A stretch of DNA of 38,458 bases from Rhodothermales bacterium (GTDB taxonomy: Bacteria > Bacteroidota > Rhodothermia > Rhodothermales > JABDKH01), in contig JABDKH010000141.1 in NCBI GenBank assembly GCA_013002345.1, forward strand, positions 1 to 38,458. Reading direction: 5' to 3'. A program made the position numbers and the translations under genes. How positions within the stretch are numbered: the stretch's first letter is position 1; every line of letters begins with the position of its first letter. Below are positions 1-7,400 of the stretch, piece after piece. The notes under the pieces are model-generated. The model was not told where the DNA came from. It saw only the letters and a program-made list of their open reading frames with translations, and did not search any database.

Positions 1-69
1 GCGCAGAGAGTGTATGCCGCTCTGGATCGAGGTCAGATAGGGAAAACTCATGCTACCCGGAGGCTCGCG

Positions 70-1518
70 TCATTCCAGGCCCAGCGCGACGACGATGAAC
101 AGGAACAACGTCGACAAGGCCATCAACTGCAGGAACAGCGGCAACATGAACTTGAGCCACTTGTCCCATGGGATGCCGGCCAGGCTGAGCATGGCCATGA
201 GGACGCCTGACGTCGGAACGATGGTATTCGAAAACCCGTCGCCGCACGTGAATGCGAACACGGCCGTCTGTCGAGTCAGTCCGAGGACGTCGGCGAGCGG
301 CGCCATCAGCGGCATCGTGACGGCCGCCTGGCCCGAGCCCGACGGAATGAAGAAGTTCAGCACCGTCTGGAACCCCAGCATGCCCGCAGCCGCCAGGTAA
401 GACGGCAGATGCTGCAGCACTCCCGCCGCCGAGTAGATGAGGGTATCCAGAATCTGGCCGTCATCCAGAACAACCTGAATGGCTCGTGCGAATCCGACCA
501 CGAGCGCCGCAACGACCATCTCCTCCATGCCCTTTACGGCCGCCTTCGCCGCCTCAGTCAGGGAGAGTCCGGAAACAACAATCGCGACGAGTCCCATCAG
601 AATGAAGCCGCCACCCATCTCCGCCAGCCACCATCCCATCTCCTGAATTGCGAACAGAATGAATCCGAAGATGACTACACAGGAGACCAGAATGATGAGG
701 TGACGGCGATTAAACTCCTCAATGACGTAGTCGTGATGCGACAGATCGAAATCGTCATCCGGCATGACGGACGCCGAGGGATCCTTCTTGACCCGCGCAC
801 CATACCGCAACACGTAGGTGAGTGTTACCGCCAGGCACGAGACAAGAAAGACAAGCCGAAAGGGAATAAGGCTGTTCAGCGGGAGCTCGGCAATGCCCTG
901 TGCGATGTTCACCGTGAACGGATTGGTCGTGGCGGCGGCAAAACCGACATCCGCTGCCACCATGACGAGTGCCAGTCCGAAAATGCGATCGTAGCCCAGC
1001 TCTTTCGACACCAGAAGGAACAGGGGTACGAGCGGAATGAACTCCTCTCCCATTCCCAGCGTCGAGCCACCGACGGCAATCGACGTCATGAGGACGATCG
1101 TGAGCAGTGGTCCCGAATCCCGAAACCGACCAAGCAGCTTGTGGAGTCCGGCGATGATCGTCCCTGTTCGCTGCAGGATTCCGAAAACGCCGCCAAGCAC
1201 GAAGATGAAGAAGATGATGTCCGCCGCCGCTTCCATGCCACGCGGAATCGCACTCAGGAAGCCTTCAAGACTGACGGGTGACGCCTGTCCTTCCACCGGC
1301 TGACCGAAGATGAGACCCTTCGCGGAATAAACCTTCGGGATGCGCTCGAAGCTGTCAGGCACGATGACATTGCGCTCCAGCGACCCGACTTGAATGGCCT
1401 CGCGGTCATACGACCCGGACGGCACGAGATAGGTCAGCAGGCTGCAAAAAAGAACGACGCCGGTCAGCAGCGTAAAGACGTGCGGAACTTTGATGCGATC
1501 AAGTAGGGACTTGGACAT
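70..1518 (-). CDS. YfcC family membrane transporter
   Basis: A 482-residue polytopic inner-membrane protein of the YfcC / C4-dicarboxylate anaerobic carrier-like family. The N-terminus has a short cytoplasmic stretch, then a first hydrophobic helix (about residues 13-32) followed by a roughly 80-residue extracytoplasmic segment. The rest is almost continuous hydrophobic helices. Family-like stretches are visible: GEEFIPLVPLF near residue 160, a TTNPFTVNIAQG segment near 200, and the paired C-terminal signature IPSGSGQAAVTMPLM plus CGDGFSNTIVPTSG. Members are predicted to carry small organic acids or basic amino acids, but the substrate is not established. The start is ATG at 1518; the stop is TGA at 70-72. 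It lies 87 bp downstream of the Ser/Thr kinase gene on the same strand and could be co-transcribed with it. Family assignment is fairly sure; substrate is unknown. Confidence 0.85.
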   Translation of the reverse strand: MSKSLLDRIKVPHVFTLLTGVVLFCSLLTYLVPSGSYDREAIQVGSLERNVIVPDSFERIPKVYSAKGLIFGQPVEGQASPVSLEGFLSAIPRGMEAAADIIFFIFVLGGVFGILQRTGTIIAGLHKLLGRFRDSGPLLTIVLMTSIAVGGSTLGMGEEFIPLVPLFLLVSKELGYDRIFGLALVMVAADVGFAAATTNPFTVNIAQGIAELPLNSLIPFRLVFLVSCLAVTLTYVLRYGARVKKDPSASVMPDDDFDLSHHDYVIEEFNRRHLIILVSCVVIFGFILFAIQEMGWWLAEMGGGFILMGLVAIVVSGLSLTEAAKAAVKGMEEMVVAALVVGFARAIQVVLDDGQILDTLIYSAAGVLQHLPSYLAAAGMLGFQTVLNFFIPSGSGQAAVTMPLMAPLADVLGLTRQTAVFAFTCGDGFSNTIVPTSGVLMAMLSLAGIPWDKWLKFMLPLFLQLMALSTLFLFIVVALGLE

Positions 1519-1605
1519 CTCGACTCAGTTAGCTTCGGGAAAGCGGGAAGATAGGGGTGAGATGCCGAAGTCGCAGTCGCGTCGGCCGCCGTTCTCTTTC
1601 TGCAG

Positions 1606-4587
1606 TCAGGACGGCAAGGTTGCGGTCGGCTCGCGCGACGAACTCCCCAGCAACACGTCCAGGCGTTCGCGAGCTTCGTCTACGAGAGGAACGTATTCCG
1701 GATCACAGTCGGACCACAGTGCAATGAAACGCGTGTAGTATTCGATGGCCTTTTCAGTCTGACCGAGTTCGTCGTACGCCTGTGCCAGACCTCGATACGA
1801 GGGTCCGAGATACATCGTCTCGGCCTGGTTCAGCCACGCGATCGAATCATACCACCGGACAGCGTCCTCATACCGACCCGCCGCGAGCAGGAGTTCCGCC
1901 TTCATGAAGCGATCTGCCGTTCCAAACGCGTGAAACGCCAGCTGGCCGAAGTTCGTCGAGCTGTCCAGCGTAAGCTTCTCCAGCAAGGCCAGTGCGTCAT
2001 CCGTCCGGCCGTGCGCCAGCGCGATCTCTGACTCGATCCGAATCGGTACGTCGCGGAAGAAGCTGCCGGACTGGTCCACCGTCGGCAGTTCCTTGAACCG
2101 GGTCACGAGATCCCGTGCCTTGTCCGCATCACCGCCCCGGGCGGCCAGCGCCGCACGGAGATAGAGTCGCTCGGCAGGTCCGACCACCAGCAGTTCATCG
2201 CCCAGCAAAGTGAGCAGGAAGGGTGAGACGGAATCCCCGAGCGCCTCGAGTCGGTCTGCCGTCGCAGTAACCAGTTCCTTCGGCCAATCAATGAACGGAA
2301 TAAGGACGGGTGACAGATGCATCATATGCGGCTCAATCTCTTCGCCCTCCGCTGCGAGCCGCAACGATTCGTCAAACTTACCCTGCGCCGCGGCGAACGC
2401 CGCCAGTACGCTGTATTCATAGCTTCGCATCCCCGATCCTCGCTCCGACGCGACACCGAGCCTTGCAAGCCGTTCGGCCCCTTCGGGCCTCCGGCTATAT
2501 AATCCTACACCTTGAGTTGCATACATCAAGGTCGTACTAGGTGCGGCACTGAGCTCCGATACAATGCTGTCCTGCATCGACGTGTTGTCCGTGCCGAACG
2601 CAAGCATGGCGGCGACCTCAAGCCGGAATCGATCGGACGCTGCCGTGACGAGGTCATGGTATTTCTCAAGGTCATCTGTACGTCCGTCGGCGGCGGCAAG
2701 GCGGGCGAGGTGCACAGCGGCAGGGTAGTTGTGCGGTTCCAGTGCGAGGATCTTTTCAAACAGGTCCCTGGATTCGGCTGGCGACCGACCTTTCGTAGGC
2801 GCACCATGAAAGAGCGCCTCGCCGAGTTGCCAGAGTGCCTCCACATCGTTGGGATACTGACCGAGATAGGCACGAAATCGATCTTCCGCTTCAAGCACCC
2901 GACCATTCCGCCAGACGAAGAAGGCCGTAAGCAGCTGACGCTCGCGATCCGGTAGCCGATTCGCAAGCGAGAGCGCCTTCTTGGCCGGCTCGTAGATGAG
3001 ACCTGTACTGCCCCACTCGTTTGCAATACTCAGTCGATAGTAGGCGAGCGCGAACAGCGTGTCCAGCCTGACGGCCTCTTCAAGCGAGACCGTCGCAGCC
3101 GGGAAATCGCCCGCCCGAATCCACCGCTCGCCCTCCAGATACGCCTTCAAGGCCGGAAGCGACGAGGTCGTCACAGAAGCGAGTTGCCGAACACGCCCCT
3201 CACCCTCCAGTCCCAGCTTTCCCAGCAGTCTTGCGGAGAGCTCGTCGATGGCGTCAAGGATTTCGGATTGCGCGGCACTTACGCCGACCTCGCCAGTGAC
3301 GGACGCCTCGTCAAGATCATACGTCGCGGCGCTCATCTCTACCTGATCGCCGATAGCCACGAGGTCGCCCATGATGAATCGCTTCGCTCCGAAGTGGAGC
3401 GCCACCGTTCGGGCCGCGTCAGGGTCCAATCCGTCAGCAAAGTTGTTGCTGACGTATGCAATCAGAGCACGCGGATCCACCGTGCTCAGCGCGCCAGCCC
3501 CGTCCAGCTTCGTACTCACAAGATTGACGAGTCCCTCACCGAGATACTGCAAGTCGTCGCCACCCCGGATCACAAAGGGCATGACTGCCACCGTTCTCTC
3601 CGAGACCGCAAGACCTTCCGTATCGTCGCTGCCACTTCGACTCCATAATCCGATCGCCATGAGCAGTGCCGCCAGTACGACCACAGCCGCGCCCGCAAAC
3701 AGAGCAGTCCTGTTCCGCGACGCAGGCGAAGGCGCGGCAGTAGCCACGTGAGATCCCGAGCCACTCGACCGAGTCGGACGGAATGCGTCCAGCGCGCCGA
3801 CCACGTCCAGCGCCGACTGGAACCGGGCCTCTGGATCCTTCGCAAGAAGCCGCCCGACCACCGCCGACAACTCATCTGAAACACCGTCGACCAGAGTCGA
3901 AACCGGGACGGGATCTTCATTCAAGATGGCATACGCGACGGCCGCCTCGTAGTCGCCCGCAAACGGCCGCGCGCCGGTCATCATCTCGTACAGAACCACA
4001 CCGAGGGCCCAAAGATCGGCCCGCTGATCAACCGGCTCGGCTCGCGCCTGCTCCGGGCTCATGTATGCTGCCGTGCCGAGCGTCGAACCCGTCTGCGTAA
4101 GCTCCACGGACGAACCTTCCAGCTTGGCCACGCCAAAATCCAGGATCTTCACGATGCCCCGATCCGTGACCATAATGTTCGCCGGCTTCACGTCACGATG
4201 CACGATTCCCGCTTCGTGCGCCCGGGCGAGACCCTCCGCCATCTGTGCCGCAATGTCGACCGCTTCTTCAACCGGGAGGCACCCGTCCCGCATGAGGTAC
4301 TTCAGCGTCTGGCCGTCGTAGTAGGCCATGACGATGTACAACTCACCGTCGTCCGTCTCACCGATATCAAAGATCGTGCAGATGTGTGCGTCGTCCAGCG
4401 CCGACGCCGACTTCGCCTCCTGCACAAACCGGTCGTTTGACGACTTGTCCTTGCTGAGTCGTGCCGGCAGAAACTTCAGCGCCACGGTCCGATCGAGTCG
4501 CGTGTCCACGGCCTTGTAGACCACGCCCATGCCACCCTCGCCCAGTTGCTCGAGGATCTCATAGTGGGATATGGTACGACCGATCAT
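1606..4587 (-). CDS. Membrane Ser/Thr protein kinase with TPR sensor region
   Basis: A 993-residue Hanks-type kinase. The kinase domain (about 8-270) has the glycine loop GEGGMGVVYKA at 16-26, the ATP-binding lysine K38, the catalytic loop HRDVKPAN (130-137), DFG at 150-152 and an SPE in place of the usual APE at 177-179. A low-complexity linker leads to one transmembrane helix at about 294-315, so the C-terminal part is predicted to be periplasmic. That part begins with a TolB/FlgO-like segment (VAVMPFVIRGGDDLQYLGEG) and continues with many TPR-like helix pairs, including one ending the protein. Such kinases phosphorylate Ser/Thr on cytoplasmic targets; the TPR region probably binds a protein partner. 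The start is ATG 4585-4587 without a clear Shine-Dalgarno. The gene lies 42 bp downstream of a small membrane protein gene. Confidence 0.93.
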   Translation of the reverse strand: MIGRTISHYEILEQLGEGGMGVVYKAVDTRLDRTVALKFLPARLSKDKSSNDRFVQEAKSASALDDAHICTIFDIGETDDGELYIVMAYYDGQTLKYLMRDGCLPVEEAVDIAAQMAEGLARAHEAGIVHRDVKPANIMVTDRGIVKILDFGVAKLEGSSVELTQTGSTLGTAAYMSPEQARAEPVDQRADLWALGVVLYEMMTGARPFAGDYEAAVAYAILNEDPVPVSTLVDGVSDELSAVVGRLLAKDPEARFQSALDVVGALDAFRPTRSSGSGSHVATAAPSPASRNRTALFAGAAVVVLAALLMAIGLWSRSGSDDTEGLAVSERTVAVMPFVIRGGDDLQYLGEGLVNLVSTKLDGAGALSTVDPRALIAYVSNNFADGLDPDAARTVALHFGAKRFIMGDLVAIGDQVEMSAATYDLDEASVTGEVGVSAAQSEILDAIDELSARLLGKLGLEGEGRVRQLASVTTSSLPALKAYLEGERWIRAGDFPAATVSLEEAVRLDTLFALAYYRLSIANEWGSTGLIYEPAKKALSLANRLPDRERQLLTAFFVWRNGRVLEAEDRFRAYLGQYPNDVEALWQLGEALFHGAPTKGRSPAESRDLFEKILALEPHNYPAAVHLARLAAADGRTDDLEKYHDLVTAASDRFRLEVAAMLAFGTDNTSMQDSIVSELSAAPSTTLMYATQGVGLYSRRPEGAERLARLGVASERGSGMRSYEYSVLAAFAAAQGKFDESLRLAAEGEEIEPHMMHLSPVLIPFIDWPKELVTATADRLEALGDSVSPFLLTLLGDELLVVGPAERLYLRAALAARGGDADKARDLVTRFKELPTVDQSGSFFRDVPIRIESEIALAHGRTDDALALLEKLTLDSSTNFGQLAFHAFGTADRFMKAELLLAAGRYEDAVRWYDSIAWLNQAETMYLGPSYRGLAQAYDELGQTEKAIEYYTRFIALWSDCDPEYVPLVDEARERLDVLLGSSSREPTATLPS

Positions 4588-4630
4588 CTAGACGCGATTG
4601 CAGAAGGTAGGATGGGGCTTACCTTCTGTT

Positions 4631-5086
4631 TCACTCTTGCGTCTCCGCCGGAGACGAGCCCTTGAGCTTGCTACCGTAGAAGACGCCGACCGCTCCCAGA
4701 ATGGGGTTCAGCCATGAAAGCCAGACGGGCTGAATTCCGTTGGTCATCGCCTCAAACATGGGGATGTCGTCGGGACGGAGGCCCGCGGCACGCTCCATAC
4801 CCATCTCATAGAACACGGAAATGACACCCAGCACGATTACGACCCCGATCAGAATCTTGACAGAAAGATCGGTGCGCCCGATCGCTTTACAGACGAATCC
4901 TCCGGCGACGGCGGCCGCGAGGCTCAGGATGATCGTCGCGACAATCCAGATACCGGTTACTTCGTAGGAGCCCGGCTGAAACGCACCGTTGGCGCCAAGA
5001 ACCATCCATGCGGCCGACATGAGGACCATGATGGATATGAAGATGACGATGTAGCCGGCGATTGCGGCGAGTATGCTGCGCAACAT
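4631..5086 (-). CDS. Small four-helix membrane protein of unknown function
   Basis: A 151-residue protein with about four predicted transmembrane helices: residues 5-28, a second around 45-70, a third around 77-95 (VKILIGVVIVLGVISVFY), and a C-terminal one (WLSWLNPILGAVGVFYG). It ends in a short charged tail. An in-frame start exists upstream at 5269, but ATG 5086 is preferred because a perfect Shine-Dalgarno AGGGAGG lies 7 nt before it and because it starts directly with a membrane helix. I do not recognise a family. It is first in a same-strand run with the Ser/Thr kinase and the YfcC transporter, so a role with the kinase is possible but only inferred. Confidence 0.75.
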   Translation of the reverse strand: MLRSILAAIAGYIVIFISIMVLMSAAWMVLGANGAFQPGSYEVTGIWIVATIILSLAAAVAGGFVCKAIGRTDLSVKILIGVVIVLGVISVFYEMGMERAAGLRPDDIPMFEAMTNGIQPVWLSWLNPILGAVGVFYGSKLKGSSPAETQE

Positions 5087-5093
5087 GTTGATA

Positions 5094-5100
5094 CCTCCCT
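5094..5100 (-). promoter_or_regulatory. Strong ribosome binding site fixing a start
   Basis: On the minus strand this reads AGGGAGG, 7 nt before ATG 5086. It decides in favour of the 151-residue form of the small membrane protein over the longer form starting at 5269. Confidence 0.75.
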
Positions 5101-5204
5101 GGCGATGTGAGTCGACCGAATTTACACGATTGGTGCGGCATTCCAATTTGCAGGGAATGAGCGCCGCCTCCGCTGACCGCGACTCGGACTGGCATCGCTC
5201 TTCA

Positions 5205-5234
5205 TTGACTTGGCCACCAGGCACGTCTATTTTG
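5205..5234 (+). promoter_or_regulatory. Candidate promoter of the FG-GAP protein gene
   Basis: TTGACT at 5205-5210, a 17-nt spacer, then TATTTT at 5228-5233 followed by G. This fits a sigma-70-type promoter and also resembles the Bacteroidota -33 TTG / -7 TAnnTTTG arrangement. It would give a leader of about 90 nt before ATG 5328. Seen by eye only. Confidence 0.4.
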
Positions 5235-5327
5235 AGTGAATCGACCCCTGACCCCCGCCATGTCGGCAACAGGGCTTCGGTACCACTTCTATTTGATGAC
5301 GAAACGCAATAATCCGAGGCTTAAGAA

Positions 5328-7199
5328 ATGCGAATAGTTACGGTCTTGTCGCTCGCGGCGCTTTTTATCCTGGGCACGTCCACCGTGTCCGCACAGGACT
5401 CCGAGTACAATCTGAACGTCCCGACATCCGACGATATTAATGTCGGATACAATACGGGTATTCACTCCGGTGCGCGAGACATCGCCGGCCCGCTGGACGG
5501 TGACGGTGACGGCAAGTATGAGGTGTATGTTGCCGACTACAGCGGCGGCGGCCGGGTGCACGTCGTCGAGAATGTCTCGCCGGACGTCTGGGAGCTGGTG
5601 TACAGTACGCCCGTACTTGACTCCACTGCCACGACCAACAACATCCGCACGATGAATGTCGGCGACATGGATAATGACGGTAAAGGTGAGATCTATTTTC
5701 TGTCCGGTCGGGGCTTCAGCGCCACGAACCCGAACATAGCAAACTATCCGCCAGGCATGTATGTCTTCGAAAATGTCGGGGATAATGACTGGGGTACCGC
5801 GCCGGCGACTGTCTTTGAGTTCAACGGTGACCTGCCGGACCGCTGGCGCGCAGAGCGCATGGACGTGGAGGACGTTGACGGCGATGGCCGCGATGAGGTC
5901 CTGCTGGCCAACAATGGCTCCTCGAACGACGACGATACGTGGTACGTGATTGGAGCATCGGGCGACATCGGTTCCGGATTTGAGGTCTTCGTCGAGGAGC
6001 TGAAGCTTGCATCCAGAAGCGCATCGTATGATACTCAGGAGCGCGGCGGCGGCAGCCCCTATTCAGCCATTGCAGCCGATTTTGACGGCGATGGCATGTG
6101 GGAGATCAGCCTGCACTCGTGGAATTTTTACAACTTTACGAACGCGCGGGCCACAGGAGTCGATACGTACACGACCCCAGAGGCCGAGAACCTGACCAAC
6201 ATCAACCTTCAGGCGGCATTTCCGGCCGACCATGTCGCGTTCTTCGGTTGCGTGGCTGTCGACATCAATGGCGACAACGATGATGAAGTCGTCTGCCCGA
6301 ACCTCGACACCGGTGACGGAAGCATCATCAACTACGAGGCGGGCGAAGAGACGCTGGAAATCGTGGCTGACAACATCGCAGTGGGAGTCCTCGAAGGGCT
6401 GTCAACGCTGGGCGTCGGGGCCGGAGACCTCAATGGGAATGGCTTGATGGAGATCTTTGGGACCGGCCTTTCCTATACGGGCGGTCAATTTGACAACGGA
6501 AGTTCCCCGGGCTGGATTAACAGGTGCGAGTACACGGCCGGCGACGTCGAAGATTCCGCGAGCTATGTGTGTGATCGGCTTTTCTTCGATGCCGACCGGC
6601 TGGAGTCGAAGTTCCGTCGCATTGAGCGCGACTCGGCAGGCGTCATGACCGTCTATCACGAGGATGGAGCGCAGGGGCCGGAATTCGTTTCGAAGTTCGC
6701 CTACCTGGGTGATGCGGACATGGACGGCAAGAACGAGCTCGCTTTCGCCCTGCAGGGCGTTGACGATTCTACGTTCGTTATCGACGAGGTCTGGGACGGC
6801 TCTGCCTATGTGCGCACGGTGCGCACGGCCGAGGCGAACCCGAACCGCACGTTCATGAAAGTTATTTCGGGCGCCGGCGACGTAGTCAGCATTGAAGACG
6901 AGTGGATCGTGCTTCCGTCCGACTACAAGCTGTACGAGGCTTATCCAAACCCGTTCAATCCGAGCACAACGATCTCGTTCGAACTGCCGATTGACAAGAA
7001 CATCCGGCTCAACATCTACGACATGACCGGACGTCTGGTGAGATCGCTCATCAGTGATCAGACTCTTGCATCCGGTCGCCACGAAATCACGTGGAACGGG
7101 CGGAGCGATTCGGGTCTCGCGGTCGCCTCCGGTACGTATGTCTACTCCCTCGAGTATGGCAATTTCCGTCAGAGCAAGACGATGGTTCTCGTCAAGTAG
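5328..7199 (+). CDS. Secreted FG-GAP/VCBS repeat protein with T9SS sorting domain
   Basis: A 623-residue exported protein. Residues 1-23 form a signal peptide ending VSAQ. The body carries repeated Asp-rich calcium-binding loops typical of FG-GAP/VCBS beta-propellers: DGDGDGKYEV near 58, DNDGKGEIYF, DVDGDGRDEV, DFDGDGMWEI, DINGDNDDEV, DLNGNGLMEI and DADMDGKNEL. Residues about 529-623 are a type A T9SS C-terminal sorting domain: YPNPFNPSTTISFELP, then NIYDMTGRLVRSL, then SGTYVYSLEYG. The protein is therefore expected on the cell surface or released through the type IX system. Its ligand is unknown; propellers of this type bind proteins or glycans. The gene has its own candidate promoter and a terminator-like hairpin just after it, so it is probably a single-gene unit. 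Confidence 0.9.
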   Translation: MRIVTVLSLAALFILGTSTVSAQDSEYNLNVPTSDDINVGYNTGIHSGARDIAGPLDGDGDGKYEVYVADYSGGGRVHVVENVSPDVWELVYSTPVLDSTATTNNIRTMNVGDMDNDGKGEIYFLSGRGFSATNPNIANYPPGMYVFENVGDNDWGTAPATVFEFNGDLPDRWRAERMDVEDVDGDGRDEVLLANNGSSNDDDTWYVIGASGDIGSGFEVFVEELKLASRSASYDTQERGGGSPYSAIAADFDGDGMWEISLHSWNFYNFTNARATGVDTYTTPEAENLTNINLQAAFPADHVAFFGCVAVDINGDNDDEVVCPNLDTGDGSIINYEAGEETLEIVADNIAVGVLEGLSTLGVGAGDLNGNGLMEIFGTGLSYTGGQFDNGSSPGWINRCEYTAGDVEDSASYVCDRLFFDADRLESKFRRIERDSAGVMTVYHEDGAQGPEFVSKFAYLGDADMDGKNELAFALQGVDDSTFVIDEVWDGSAYVRTVRTAEANPNRTFMKVISGAGDVVSIEDEWIVLPSDYKLYEAYPNPFNPSTTISFELPIDKNIRLNIYDMTGRLVRSLISDQTLASGRHEITWNGRSDSGLAVASGTYVYSLEYGNFRQSKTMVLVK

Positions 7200-7221
7200 A
7201 CTGAAAAGGGGCATTTGTGTC

Positions 7222-7253
7222 GAAGGGAGGGGCCCGGCGCTCCTCCCTTCTTT
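7222..7253 (+). terminator. Rho-independent terminator-like hairpin
   Basis: GAAGGGAGG (7222-7230) pairs perfectly with CCTCCCTTC (7242-7250) across an 11-nt loop and is followed by TTT. It sits 22 bp after the stop codon of the FG-GAP protein gene. The U tract is short, so efficiency is uncertain. Confidence 0.6.
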
Positions 7254-7400
7254 GCCCTTCCTGAGCCCCGTTTGAACGTTCAGTTCAGTTTTGGCGGCCG
7301 AAGGCTTCAGATCGTGCGACTGCCTCGAATCGCCACGACATTTTCCGTATCATCCGGTTCATTCATCGGATTTCGACTCTTCCAGCCTAAGGAATCGCAT

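Noticed and set aside
1-69. A possible gene end or terminator at the left edge
   Set aside because: Only 69 bases remain after the YfcC stop and no stem with a T tract or convincing frame is visible.
409-1281. A 290-codon plus-strand frame opposite the YfcC gene
   Set aside because: Antisense to a transporter with clear family motifs; very charged, no signal of a real protein.
6402-7214. A 270-codon minus-strand frame opposite the FG-GAP gene
   Set aside because: Lies over the calcium loops and T9SS domain of a certain gene on the other strand; no recognisable domain.
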